38,016 bases of DNA from an uncultured Mollicutes bacterium (GCA_900540365.1 UQFN01000011.1:1-38016); one strand, 5' to 3'. Positions 1 through 8,588 are shown, numbered from the stretch's first letter. A program made the numbers and translations. Notes: generated from the letters alone by a model not told the origin.

Positions 1-66
1 TCAATTGGTTAAAATGAGTCTATAAAAATATATCCAGTAATTTGGGCACATACCATTACGAAGATT

Positions 67-95
67 AAGTTTGATATTATTATCAAACTTTTTTT
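67..95 (+). terminator. Rho-independent terminator of an upstream gene
   Basis: A perfect 10-bp stem (AAGTTTGATA paired with TATCAAACTT) with loop TTAT is followed at once by a run of T. It would end transcription from a gene lying mostly left of the window. Bases 1-60 contain no recognisable coding sequence; short open ends stop at 10-12, 14-16 and 22-24 in the three plus frames, so the tail of that gene could be there. Confidence 0.75.
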
Positions 96-133
96 ATTTT
101 AATATTAAAAAATAATATTATTTAATTTAAAAT

Positions 134-592
134 ATGTTTATGCAAAAAAAAGAAATTAGTGCAGGGGCAATTATTTATCAAATTAAAAATAATCAAATTC
201 TTTTTTTAGTTGAGCATATGAGTTTGGGTCATTTTACTTTTGCAAAAGGACATTTAGAAAATGATGAAACTTTAGAAGAGGGTGCTCTTAGAGAAATTAA
301 AGAAGAAACTTCTCTTGATGTAATTCTTGATACAAACTTTAAATATATGATTCAATATGCTCCTGATAAAAATAATTTAAATAATATTAAAGATGTTTAT
401 TATTTTGTAGCTAAAGTTAAAAATAATAAACAAATTGCTAAAGATGATCATGATAATGAAGTTTGTGAAATATTATTTTTAAATTTTCAAAATACATTAA
501 AAATTTTAACATATCAAAATGATAAAGATGCTTTAGTATCAGCTAATCAATATATATTAAAAAAGGAGAATTTATATGATTTGGTCAAATAG
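134..592 (+). CDS. NUDIX hydrolase
   Basis: A 152-residue NUDIX hydrolase, a family that cleaves nucleoside diphosphates linked to another group, such as dinucleoside polyphosphates, oxidised NTPs or sugar nucleotides. The NUDIX box is plainly visible at residues 39-61: G39, five residues, E45, seven residues, R53-E54, then E57-E58, which bind the catalytic divalent metal. The usual glycine near the end of the box is a serine (S60). The N-terminal strand EISAGAIIY resembles small Ap4A-hydrolase-like members, but the substrate cannot be read from sequence. No clear Shine-Dalgarno is seen; ATG at 134 and ATG at 140 are both possible starts. The 3' end overlaps the PAP2 gene by 17 bases, so the two are probably cotranscribed. 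Confidence 0.93.
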   Translation: MFMQKKEISAGAIIYQIKNNQILFLVEHMSLGHFTFAKGHLENDETLEEGALREIKEETSLDVILDTNFKYMIQYAPDKNNLNNIKDVYYFVAKVKNNKQIAKDDHDNEVCEILFLNFQNTLKILTYQNDKDALVSANQYILKKENLYDLVK

Positions 593-1220
593 TTTCGATA
601 ACGCTATTGCCATTTCCGCTTCAAAAACTTTTGAAGCTCTTCCAAGTGTTTTTAAAGAAATAATAATAAGTTTTTCAACATTTGGAGATAATGGAATATT
701 TTTTATTTTAGTAGGAATTTTATTATTGTTTTTTGTTAAAACAAGAAAGCTTGGTTTGACTTTACTACTTGCTTGTGTTTTTACTTTATTAATTAATGAC
801 TTAATTTTAAAAAATATTTTTGACCGTGCTCGACCATTTGAAGATCCTGCTTTAGTTAAAGATTTAATTTCAATTCAAAATAATAATGATTTACCTTATG
901 GTATTATTCCAACAAGTAATAGCTTCCCAAGTGGACATTCTTTTACGAGCTTTTTTGTAGCAGGTGGAGTTCTTTCTTTATATATTTTCGATAAAGAAGA
1001 AAGAAAAAACTATTTAGCTCCTTTAATTTATTTTTCAATTTTTGCTGTATTCATGGGTGCTTGCAGAATATTATTATCCCATCATTATTGTACAGATGTC
1101 ATTGCTGGAGCCTTAATTGGATTTGCTTTTGGTTTATTAACTTATATTATTTTAAAATACTTATATATTTTATTTTTTAAAGTTAAAGATAAAATTCAAA
1201 CAAGAACTAAAGGCGAATAG
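576..1220 (+). CDS. PAP2-family membrane phosphatase
   Basis: A 214-residue integral membrane phosphatase of the PAP2 (type 2 phosphatidic acid phosphatase) superfamily. All three catalytic signatures are present: K79-x6-R86-P87, P118-SGH-121 and R164-x5-H170-x3-D174. Hydrophobic segments lie near residues 38-55, 60-78, 123-138, 148-168 and 172-198. Family members dephosphorylate lipid phosphates such as undecaprenyl pyrophosphate, phosphatidate or phosphatidylglycerol phosphate; which of these applies here cannot be told. A good AAGGAG lies 7 bases before the ATG, inside the end of the NUDIX gene, so the pair is an overlapping operon. The last 14 bases overlap the 3' end of the convergent truncated ribonucleotide reductase gene. 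Confidence 0.93.
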   Translation: MIWSNSFDNAIAISASKTFEALPSVFKEIIISFSTFGDNGIFFILVGILLLFFVKTRKLGLTLLLACVFTLLINDLILKNIFDRARPFEDPALVKDLISIQNNNDLPYGIIPTSNSFPSGHSFTSFFVAGGVLSLYIFDKEERKNYLAPLIYFSIFAVFMGACRILLSHHYCTDVIAGALIGFAFGLLTYIILKYLYILFFKVKDKIQTRTKGE

Positions 1221-2133
1221 ATTTTAAAGCAACACTTACAAGTGGAGAATTTATCGATAGTTCTTGTTTAGATAATAAATTATAAATTCGTTCTACTTCT
1301 TCAAGTCTTAAGGAAGATTCTTTAGCAATGATTAAAGCTAAAACTAAATATAAATCTTGAATAGATTCAACAAAATTTAATTCATCAAGGCGAATTAAAT
1401 AATCATCAATAAAAAATTTTATATTATTAAACGTTAATAATTTATCACGATATCGATTAATAAATTTTTCAGCTTCTTTTAATTCATCTTCGGTGTAATA
1501 AGTTAATAAAGATGGATCATATCTAAAACGATGAACAAATAATTTTAAACGATCAATAAAAGTATTTAAGTTATATTGTTTTAGATTTTCTTTTAATTCA
1601 ACATTAAAATTTACCATAAATAAACGTCCAGCAATATTATCCCAACAAGGAGCATCTAAAGAAATTAAACTAATTGCTGCACGTATTAAACAATGCATCT
1701 TTTCATTTTCAGACATTTTAAAAGTTAAATGTGTTTGATATTTAGCAAGTAATTTAGATAAATTATAAGCTTCTGAGTCATATTCTTTTTGAATATCTTT
1801 TAATACACGATATAAATTGTAACTAGGAACAAGATTACTTATTGTATAACGATATTGACGTTTTTTGCTTCTTTCTTCGCGGTAAATAATATAATGTCTA
1901 GCAACATCGTAATATCCATTTTTCATTAAAGTTTCTTCAACTAAATCTTGAATTTCTTCAACACTAGTTGATTCATTATTCGTAATTTCTACAACTTTGT
2001 TAGCAAGATCTCTAACTTCTTCATCCTTAAAAGTAATGTTTGTAGATTGAAAGGCTTTTTTTAAAGCTTTAAATATTTTTTCACTATTGAAATCTTCTAA
2101 AGATCCATCTCTTTTAACAATTTTTTTGATCAT
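1207..2133 (-). CDS. Truncated ribonucleotide reductase large subunit: ATP-cone plus N-terminal domain only
   Basis: From ATG at 2133 this encodes 308 residues (a TTG 7 codons upstream is possible but less likely). Residues about 1-90 are an ATP-cone (IVKRDGSLEDFNSEKI...), the nucleotide-binding allosteric domain of NrdA/NrdE and NrdD. Residues about 130-300 align by eye with the all-helical N-terminal domain of class I NrdA/NrdE: a segment with AAISLISLDAPCWDNIAGRL, then YDPSLLTYYTEDEL, then RDKLLTFNNIKFF, then LSKQELSINSPLVSVALKS. In NrdA the next residues begin the catalytic barrel with its first active-site cysteine. Here the protein stops, and the DNA beyond is the convergent PAP2 gene. 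A normal large subunit has 700 or more residues, so about 450, including all catalytic cysteines, are missing. The remaining frame is intact. It could be half of a split enzyme, a regulatory paralogue, or a rearrangement remnant. Confidence 0.8.
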   Translation of the reverse strand: MIKKIVKRDGSLEDFNSEKIFKALKKAFQSTNITFKDEEVRDLANKVVEITNNESTSVEEIQDLVEETLMKNGYYDVARHYIIYREERSKKRQYRYTISNLVPSYNLYRVLKDIQKEYDSEAYNLSKLLAKYQTHLTFKMSENEKMHCLIRAAISLISLDAPCWDNIAGRLFMVNFNVELKENLKQYNLNTFIDRLKLFVHRFRYDPSLLTYYTEDELKEAEKFINRYRDKLLTFNNIKFFIDDYLIRLDELNFVESIQDLYLVLALIIAKESSLRLEEVERIYNLLSKQELSINSPLVSVALKSIRL

Positions 2134-2147
2134 ATTAAAATTATAAC

Positions 2148-2176
2148 TTAACAAATTATTAAATTAAATCTAATAT
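2148..2176 (+). promoter_or_regulatory. Candidate promoter for the EIIC gene
   Basis: TTAACA (2148-2153, 5 of 6 to the -35 consensus) lies 17 bases before TAATAT (2171-2176, 4 of 6 to the -10). It sits in the short divergent gap between the truncated reductase gene and the EIIC gene. AT-rich background makes chance matches common. Confidence 0.35.
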
Positions 2177-2199
2177 TTTTATAGAAAAAAGGTAAAAAT

Positions 2200-3255
2200 A
2201 TGAAAAAGGTTATCGATTTTATAAGTAAAACTAGTAGCGGAATGGCTATGGGTTTATTTGCAACGTTAATTGTTGGAACAATTATTAAACAACTTTGTAG
2301 TTTTGGAGATGGATGGCAAGTTGGAATTGACATTGCATCAATAATTACAAATTTAATGGGTGTTGGTATTGCTCTAGGAGTAGCTGTCTCAATGAAGAAG
2401 GACTTATCTGTTTTAGAAATTGCTTCTTTATTAGTAGTTGGTGCTATTACTAGTAGTTTAAATTTATTAGCTTATGATAATCCAATTCCTACAATTACAG
2501 TTAATGGCGGAAGTAAAAATCCCTTGCTAATATATGCTGTAATTATTTGTACAATATATCTGGCTAAATTAGTATTAATTAAGAAAACTCCCATTGATAT
2601 TTTATTAATTCCATTTACTTATATAATTTTTGGTACAATCTTAGGTTTTGGTTTACTTTATCCTTGTTATTATGTTATTTTTGCTATTCAAAAACTCGTT
2701 GAAGTTTCAATGCCTCTAGTTCCTGAATTAATGTCAATTATTATTTCAGTAGTTATGGGTATGGTTTTAACTATGCCTATTAGTAGCGTTGCTATTTGTG
2801 TTGCTATCAATATTGGCCAAACACCTTTAGCTGCAGGAGCAGCTTTAATTGGATGTAGTGCTCAAATGATTGGTTTTGCTGCAATGTCTTTTATGGCTAA
2901 AAATAGCATTGGAAAATCAATTGGAGTTGGTATAGGAACTAGTATGTTATATTGGCCTAACATTATTAAAAAACCAGCTATTTGGTTACCAACAATTTTA
3001 GCTAGCTTTATTTTAGGTCCAATTGGAGTTTGTTTTTTAAATACTATGGGAACTAGTGCTGGAGCTGGAATGGGAACATGTGGATTAGTTGGTCAAATTT
3101 CTTCAATGGAAGTTATGGGATATACTAATTATCAAACTTATGTTTCAATTTTTGTAATTCAAATTTTGGGTAGTATAATTCTTACTTTATTATTTGATTT
3201 CTTATTTAAAAATGTCCTTCATTTATATTCAAATGAAGACTTAAAATTAGATTAA
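2200..3255 (+). CDS. PTS EIIC-like membrane transporter (PTS_EIIC_2 type)
   Basis: A 351-residue polytopic membrane protein with about nine to ten hydrophobic segments and many Gly/Ala/Ser-rich stretches (MGTSAGAGMGTCGLVGQ near residues 286-302). It resembles the stand-alone PTS EIIC-like family (Pfam PTS_EIIC_2) of Bacillota, which is about this length and carries no fused EIIA or EIIB. EIIC proteins form the sugar-translocating channel of phosphotransferase systems. No EIIA or EIIB gene lies nearby, so either the partners are elsewhere or this protein works without phosphorylation. The start follows an AAAGG ribosome-binding site. The substrate cannot be predicted. Confidence 0.8.
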   Translation: MKKVIDFISKTSSGMAMGLFATLIVGTIIKQLCSFGDGWQVGIDIASIITNLMGVGIALGVAVSMKKDLSVLEIASLLVVGAITSSLNLLAYDNPIPTITVNGGSKNPLLIYAVIICTIYLAKLVLIKKTPIDILLIPFTYIIFGTILGFGLLYPCYYVIFAIQKLVEVSMPLVPELMSIIISVVMGMVLTMPISSVAICVAINIGQTPLAAGAALIGCSAQMIGFAAMSFMAKNSIGKSIGVGIGTSMLYWPNIIKKPAIWLPTILASFILGPIGVCFLNTMGTSAGAGMGTCGLVGQISSMEVMGYTNYQTYVSIFVIQILGSIILTLLFDFLFKNVLHLYSNEDLKLD

Positions 3256-3300
3256 AAACTACTTATTTTAAGAAAAAACCTTGTAAAATTCAATTATTTT
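3254..3300. repeat. Dispersed AT-rich intergenic repeat, copy 1
   Basis: About 47 bases with a core TAAGAAAAAACCTTGTAAAA preceded by AAAAACTACTTATTT. It matches the copy at 5379-5425 closely, and copies at 37485-37530 and 37926-37970 more loosely. It fills the gap between two convergent genes and reaches into the last codons of the aminotransferase gene. No strong hairpin is seen; its role is unknown. Confidence 0.45.
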
Positions 3301-4463
3301 AAATTATTTTTAAAATGTTTAATACCTTTTTTAAATAACTTTAAACCTTTCAAAACATTAGCTTTACTAGTTGCAATATTCATTCTAATAAAGCCTTTAG
3401 CATTTTCACCATACTCAATTCCACTAGCTAATTTTAAGCCAGTAAAATTTAATATATCTTCAACTAATAAAGAAGCATCACTTGTAATTTTAGAAACATC
3501 AATCCAAAGTAAATATGTAGCTTCGCTATTTATTAATTTAACTTCTTGAATATTAGTTTCTAAATATTCTTTTACTAATAATTTATTTTGATAAAGATAT
3601 TCATTTAATTGTTTTAAATATTCATCACCATTATTAAACGCACATTTATAAGCTTCAATTACAAAGAAATTAGGTTCAGCAATTTCATCATTATTAAAAC
3701 CTCTTTCAATTCTATTTTTTAAAAATTGATTATCACAAACTATTGCTGCTCCTTGTAAACCTGCTAAATTAAAAGCTTTACTTGCTGATAAACATAATAT
3801 TGAATTTTCTCTATTTAGTTCATTTTGATAAAAAGAATTATATTTTAATTTTGGATTTACAATATCACAATGAATTTCATCACTAATTACAATTACTCCA
3901 TTTTTTCTTGCAAGTAATGCGATTTGATCAATTTCTTCTTTACTCCAAATTTTTCCAATTGGATTATGTGGATTACAAAAAATCATTAAAGTTACAAGTG
4001 GATCAGATAATTTTTCTTCTAAATCATTAAAATCAATGTGATATGAATAGTTTTGATAGCTTAAATTAGAAGTTACTACTTTTCTTCCATTATTTAAAAT
4101 TGAATTATAAAAAATATTATAAACAGGTGATAAAACAAGAACTTTTTCTCCTGCTTTTGTTAATCTTCTAACCATACTTGAAATAGCAGGAACTACTCCT
4201 GTTGTAAAAATAATATTTTCTTTATTTAACTTTAATTGATGGTTTCTTAAAAAGAAATTAGCAACACTTTCATAAAATCCTTCATCTATAATCGAATAGC
4301 CATAAGCTTCAATATTAACTCTTTGTTTTAAAGTTTCTTTAACTAGAGGAAAAACTTTAAAGTCCATATCAGCAACCCACATTGGTAAAAAACAATTTGA
4401 ATTATCCCGTTTTAAAGAATTAGTATTTTTTCTTTTTGCTAATTTATCAAAATTATATTTCAT
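3294..4463 (-). CDS. MalY/PatB-type PLP-dependent aminotransferase (putative cystathionine beta-lyase)
   Basis: A 389-residue fold-type I PLP enzyme, full length for the MalY/PatB group. Visible signatures are MWVADMDF near residues 28-35, the substrate-loop CNPHNPIG (163-170), SDEIHCD (194-200) and the Schiff-base lysine in SASKAFNLAG (K229). A conserved arginine in FIRMNIA near the C-terminus would bind the substrate carboxylate. Characterised members cleave C-S bonds in cystathionine or cysteine to give homocysteine or pyruvate with ammonia and sulfide; some act as aminotransferases, and MalY also modulates a regulator. The start codon overlaps the stop of the DUF3737 gene (TAATG), implying translational coupling. 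The protein is cytosolic. Confidence 0.9.
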   Translation of the reverse strand: MKYNFDKLAKRKNTNSLKRDNSNCFLPMWVADMDFKVFPLVKETLKQRVNIEAYGYSIIDEGFYESVANFFLRNHQLKLNKENIIFTTGVVPAISSMVRRLTKAGEKVLVLSPVYNIFYNSILNNGRKVVTSNLSYQNYSYHIDFNDLEEKLSDPLVTLMIFCNPHNPIGKIWSKEEIDQIALLARKNGVIVISDEIHCDIVNPKLKYNSFYQNELNRENSILCLSASKAFNLAGLQGAAIVCDNQFLKNRIERGFNNDEIAEPNFFVIEAYKCAFNNGDEYLKQLNEYLYQNKLLVKEYLETNIQEVKLINSEATYLLWIDVSKITSDASLLVEDILNFTGLKLASGIEYGENAKGFIRMNIATSKANVLKGLKLFKKGIKHFKNNLK

Positions 4464-5305
4464 TAACTTTCTTCCTCAGTAATTTTAATTTTTTTATGAT
4501 TTACAAATTTATCTTCTAAAATTAGTTCATCTACTTTCTTACAATGTAATTTAATCTTTTTTGGATTCTTAATTGAATCAATTGAAGTTAAAACATTTCC
4601 TTTAACTATTGAAAATTCAAAAGCTAAAGTGACATTTTTAAATTTACAGTTAATTAAGTTTAAGTTTTTCATATAGCAAAAGCCTTGATTTGACTCAACT
4701 TGACAATTAATTAATGTAACATTTTTACTATTCCATCCAATGTATTCACCAATAATAATAGAATTTTCAATTACAACATTTTTTGTATTCCAAAAAGCAT
4801 CTTTTGAATTTAAAATTGAATTTTTTATATGAATATTTTTAGCACCATCAAAACAATAATTTCCATCAATAACAAGTTTATTAGCAACAATATTTTTGGA
4901 ATTCATTCCAAAATAATCACCACTAACTTTAACATCTTCAATATCTATATTTTTACATTTCCATAAAGTTTCTTTTGCGTTAGAAAAAATAACTTTCTTC
5001 AAATTTATATTTGAGGATCTTCTTAAAGTTTTTTCTATCTCAATTAAACAATTTTCAAAAGTAATGTTGTGAGTATACCAAACTCCAGAACGAGCTAAGT
5101 CTTTTAATAAAGAATCTTTAACAACAACATTTTTGGAATACCATAAAGGATATTTATAAGTAAAAGTTACATTTTCAAGTGAAAGATTTTTTGATTCTTT
5201 TAATGGAGATTCACCAAAATTAAACTTAACATTTTTTAATTTTAAATTAGAACTATTAAACAATGGACGTTCGCCTTCAAATTCTTTGTTCTCAATAATT
5301 TTCAT
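4463..5305 (-). CDS. DUF3737 family protein (right-handed beta-helix-like)
   Basis: A 280-residue protein recognisable as DUF3737. It is built from about twelve short imperfect repeats of roughly 20 residues with alternating hydrophobic positions and Asn/Lys turns (SKNVVVKDS, SKNIVANK, TKNVVIENS, SKNVTLINC), the pattern of a right-handed parallel beta-helix. Tryptophan and tyrosine recur at the same place in several coils (LWYSKN, VWYTHN, LWKCKN, FWNTKN, GWNSKN), which may form a surface ladder. There is no signal peptide or membrane segment, so it should be cytosolic. The biochemical function of the family is not known. Its stop overlaps the start of the MalY-type enzyme gene by one base, so the two are made together and may act together. 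Confidence 0.85.
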   Translation of the reverse strand: MKIIENKEFEGERPLFNSSNLKLKNVKFNFGESPLKESKNLSLENVTFTYKYPLWYSKNVVVKDSLLKDLARSGVWYTHNITFENCLIEIEKTLRRSSNINLKKVIFSNAKETLWKCKNIDIEDVKVSGDYFGMNSKNIVANKLVIDGNYCFDGAKNIHIKNSILNSKDAFWNTKNVVIENSIIIGEYIGWNSKNVTLINCQVESNQGFCYMKNLNLINCKFKNVTLAFEFSIVKGNVLTSIDSIKNPKKIKLHCKKVDELILEDKFVNHKKIKITEEES

Positions 5306-5378
5306 GTTTTCATTTTACCACACCTACTTAAGAGATTAAATAAAGATACATTTTAATTTCATTTATCATAGCAATTTA

Positions 5379-5425
5379 AAAAAGTAGTAAATTTAAGAAA
5401 AAACCTTGCAAAAACTCAATATTTT
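5379..5425. repeat. Dispersed AT-rich intergenic repeat, copy 2
   Basis: It contains the core TTTAAGAAAAAACCTTGCAA, nearly the same as at 3254-3300. It lies in the divergent gap between the DUF3737 gene and the CofE-like gene, upstream of the latter. Possible functions include a promoter-proximal element or a remnant of a small non-autonomous element; the sequence alone does not decide. Confidence 0.45.
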
Positions 5426-5512
5426 ATAAAAATTTCAAAATAATAAAATATATATTATATTTTTTAAAATAGTTTTAATATATTAATGTATTTCAAATAC
5501 GAAGGGATAGTT

Positions 5513-6712
5513 ATGGAAAGAAAAACAGGAACAAAATCAATCGGAATTAGATGTCCAATTATCCGTGAAGGAGACGACTTAGTTGAAATTGCTACTACTT
5601 CAGTTTTAGAAGCATGTGAATATGAAAATATTTCACTTCACGACAAGGATGTAATTGCTTTAACTGAATCAATTGTTGCAAGAAGTCAAGGAAACTATGC
5701 ACAAGTAAGTGATATTAAAGATGATCTTACCTTAAAGTTTGGACCTAATTATGAAGTTGGTGTTATTTTTCCAATTTTATCACGTAATAGATTTGCAATT
5801 ATTTTAAAAGGAATTGCTTTAGGAGCTAAAAAAATATATTTAATGCTCAATTATCCTAGTGATGAGGTAGGTAATCATTTAATTAGTCTTGATCAACTTG
5901 ATGAAGCAAATGTAAACCCTTATAGTGATGTTTTAGATTTAGCTACTTATCGTAAATTATTTGGTTATACTAAACATGAATTTACTGGCGTTGATTATGT
6001 TGAATATTATTCAAAAATAATTACTGATGCTGGCGCAGAGTGTGAAATTATTTTTGCAAATCAAGCTAAAGAAATTCTTAAATATACTAAAAATGTAATT
6101 AACTGTGATATTCATACACGTAAAAGAACAAAACGTATGTTATTTAAAGAAGGCGGCGCTAATAAAGTATTTAGTTTAGATGAAATCTTAGCTTCTCCTA
6201 TTAATAATAGTGGATATAATGAACTTTATGGACTTCTTGGCTCAAATAAAGCTACTGAAGATAAAATTAAATTATTCCCTCGTGATGCTCAAAAATTAGT
6301 TGATGCTATTCAAGAAAGAATTCTTAAATTAACTAATAAACATGTTGAAGTTATGGTTTATGGAGATGGAGCTTTTAAAGATCCTCAAGGTAAGATTTGG
6401 GAATTAGCTGACCCGGTTGTTTCACCTTTCTATACTAAAAACTTAAAAGGAACTCCTAACGAATTAAAACTTAAATATTTAGCAGATAATGATTTTAAAA
6501 ATTTAGCAGGTGACGAATTAAAAGAAGCTATAAAAGAAAAAATTAAAACTAAAGATAAAAACTTAATTGGTAATATGGCTTCTCAAGGGACTACTCCTCG
6601 TCAATTAACTGATTTATTAGGAAGTTTATGTGATTTAACTAGTGGATCAGGAGATAAAGGTACTCCTATTATATTAATTCAAGGTTACTTTGATAACTAT
6701 ACTGATAAATAA
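5513..6712 (+). CDS. CofE-like (coenzyme F420-0:L-glutamate ligase family) protein
   Basis: From ATG at 5513 this is a 399-residue protein. That start follows a purine-rich GAAGGGA, whereas the in-frame ATG at 5486 has no ribosome-binding site. The N-terminal region (RTGTKSIGIRCPIIREGDDLVEI, then DVIALTESIVARSQG) matches the F420-ligase fold, in which CofE/FbiB add gamma-linked glutamates to F420-0. The C-terminal part has VMVYGDGAFKDPQGKIWELADPVV, suggesting metal or nucleotide contacts, and ends with TSGSGDKGTPIILIQGY. Long homologues occur in Bacillota that do not make F420, so the true substrate is probably another carboxylate. No F420 gene is nearby. A strong bidirectional terminator follows. 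Confidence 0.75.
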   Translation: MERKTGTKSIGIRCPIIREGDDLVEIATTSVLEACEYENISLHDKDVIALTESIVARSQGNYAQVSDIKDDLTLKFGPNYEVGVIFPILSRNRFAIILKGIALGAKKIYLMLNYPSDEVGNHLISLDQLDEANVNPYSDVLDLATYRKLFGYTKHEFTGVDYVEYYSKIITDAGAECEIIFANQAKEILKYTKNVINCDIHTRKRTKRMLFKEGGANKVFSLDEILASPINNSGYNELYGLLGSNKATEDKIKLFPRDAQKLVDAIQERILKLTNKHVEVMVYGDGAFKDPQGKIWELADPVVSPFYTKNLKGTPNELKLKYLADNDFKNLAGDELKEAIKEKIKTKDKNLIGNMASQGTTPRQLTDLLGSLCDLTSGSGDKGTPIILIQGYFDNYTDK

Positions 6713-6730
6713 TTAATATTTAAAAAAGAA

Positions 6731-6760
6731 AACCAAACATTAATTCAATGTTTGGTTTTT
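6731..6760. terminator. Bidirectional Rho-independent terminator
   Basis: A perfect 10-bp stem (AACCAAACAT with ATGTTTGGTT), loop TAATTCA, then T's on the plus strand. On the minus strand the stem is followed by TTTTCTTTTTT. It serves both the CofE-like gene and the convergent VanZ gene, whose last codons and stop lie within the hairpin. Confidence 0.85.
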
Positions 6761-8407
6761 TATTGCTTGCTTTTCTTTGTGTCTTCTAATTAAATAATAG
6801 ACTAAATAAGTTAAGGCACTAGCCACCAAGAATCCAGCACAGCCACACAAAGCATCATAAAGTTCACTTATTCCTCCAAACCTTCCTGGTTCTAACATTT
6901 GAATAACTTCTACTAAAGTAGGGAGGAAAACTGCTAATGAAACTGAAATAATAACTTTATATTTAAATTTTAAGTTTTTAAATTGAATTAAAGTAATCAT
7001 TATTAATAATCCAGATAAGAAGAAACCACAGAAATGTCCACAAAACTTAGCGGCAATTAAATATGGATTATTAATTACATCAAGTGGAGCTTCTCTAACT
7101 TTAAAAGTTAATTCTTTAGTAAAAGTATTAATATCATCTTGATAATTAACTGTTAAAGTAACTTCACCATAATAAGGATAGCTAAATTGAATTTTGTATC
7201 TGTTAGTATCTCCAACATAACTTTGCGTTAAGTTTTCTACATCTTGATATTTAAAGTAAATTCCATCACTAACATCTTTACTAATTGCCATTGTAATATA
7301 TTTTCCCATGTAAATAGTGTCAGTAATATCATTAATTCCATCTTTAATAATGATGTCAATATTATCAAATTCTTCTTTAGTTAATCGTTTCGTTACATTA
7401 TTATTTGAAACAATAAATTTCTTTTCAAAACTCGTATTATCATAGTTAATAACAATAGTGGTTTCTCCAACTTCATGGAATTCTAAAATTTTATCACTAA
7501 AAACATTATTGTATTTTTTCGATGAAGTTAAACTAACATAAGGAAGAATTAATGGATCATCATCTAAATATGGAACTATTAAGATTTCATCGTGTAAATC
7601 AATTTCATTAGAAGTAATCTCTTGATAATTTAAACTCGAAGGAGTAAAAAATTTAACATCGGTAGGGTTAAATTTATGGAAATCTATTATATCAATTAAA
7701 AAAGTTTTAATTTCTCCGTTAAATAATTTTGCACTAATAGTTAGATTTTCTCCTTCTTTAATTGGAGTAATAAGATTTAATGAACTATTAATCTTAAAAT
7801 AATCTTTATCATATTCTAATTCGATAAAAGATTTATTTAATGTTTCTTTTTTATAATTAACTTCCATTAAAGCATTTACACCAACATTTAAACCAAAAGT
7901 ATATTTAGTTGTTTCATTATCATAAAGATAATTAGATAATAAACTTGTATTTAAACTAATTTGATTTTCTTGAGGTTTAATAACATTAAAAGTATATTCT
8001 TTTGAATATGAAGGAACTTGTTTACAGGTTATTTTTAAGTTAGCTTGATATGATTCTTCTTGATAGATGCTTTCAATTTTCCAATAGTTACTATATTGAT
8101 GAATAATTAAATTTTCATCTGCTTCATAAATCATATCGTATTTTATTAAATTATTAATTTGATAACGAAAAACCTCACTTTTCCCCATTGTTATATTTTC
8201 TCTAAAATTAGTAAATTCAAAATAATTATCATCTAGTGAAATTGGTAATGAAACATTATCCCTAACATTATTTATAATATTTCCAACATAATTACTTATT
8301 TTACTACCAAATGGCATTGTTAATACCATGATAAAAAATATTGTATAAATTGATGATATCGATATTAAAACTATTTTTTTGATTAACCCTTTATCTAACT
8401 TCTTCAT
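6740..8407 (-). CDS. VanZ-family membrane protein with large extracellular insert
   Basis: A 555-residue protein with one N-terminal membrane segment (about residues 10-31), a long soluble stretch of beta-strand-rich sequence (about 35-445), and a C-terminal VanZ-like core of three to four membrane segments (about 450-545). The VanZ core shows AKFCGHFCGFFLSGLL, LPTLVEVIQMLEPGRFGGISELYDALCG and a closing hydrophobic helix. Small VanZ proteins are usually 150-200 residues with only short loops; here a roughly 400-residue module with Ig-like repeats sits between the first and second membrane segments, most likely outside the cell. VanZ is linked to teicoplanin resistance in VanA clusters, but most family members have unknown roles. 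No antibiotic-resistance context exists here. Confidence 0.8.
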   Translation of the reverse strand: MKKLDKGLIKKIVLISISSIYTIFFIMVLTMPFGSKISNYVGNIINNVRDNVSLPISLDDNYFEFTNFRENITMGKSEVFRYQINNLIKYDMIYEADENLIIHQYSNYWKIESIYQEESYQANLKITCKQVPSYSKEYTFNVIKPQENQISLNTSLLSNYLYDNETTKYTFGLNVGVNALMEVNYKKETLNKSFIELEYDKDYFKINSSLNLITPIKEGENLTISAKLFNGEIKTFLIDIIDFHKFNPTDVKFFTPSSLNYQEITSNEIDLHDEILIVPYLDDDPLILPYVSLTSSKKYNNVFSDKILEFHEVGETTIVINYDNTSFEKKFIVSNNNVTKRLTKEEFDNIDIIIKDGINDITDTIYMGKYITMAISKDVSDGIYFKYQDVENLTQSYVGDTNRYKIQFSYPYYGEVTLTVNYQDDINTFTKELTFKVREAPLDVINNPYLIAAKFCGHFCGFFLSGLLIMITLIQFKNLKFKYKVIISVSLAVFLPTLVEVIQMLEPGRFGGISELYDALCGCAGFLVASALTYLVYYLIRRHKEKQAIKNQTLN

Positions 8408-8588
8408 AAACCCTTATAAATATTTTAGCATTAATTAAAATATTATAAATAGTTAGTAAAAAGTGCTTTTTTATTAAAAACCTTTAAATCTTAAACTAAA
8501 CTAAAAATTTTAACTGGGGTTTGTAATTATTTTACCTTAAATATGTATGTTAGATATTAATTAACTAATCAAATTTTAAATAATAAAC

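Noticed and set aside
2148..2333. Minus-strand open frame opposite the start of the EIIC gene
   Set aside because: Antisense shadow of a membrane-protein gene, Pro/Ile-rich, no ribosome-binding site.
8455..8480. AAAAAG-TG-CTTTTT symmetry as a terminator between the GH3 and VanZ genes
   Set aside because: The loop would be only two bases, too small to form; nothing better was found there.
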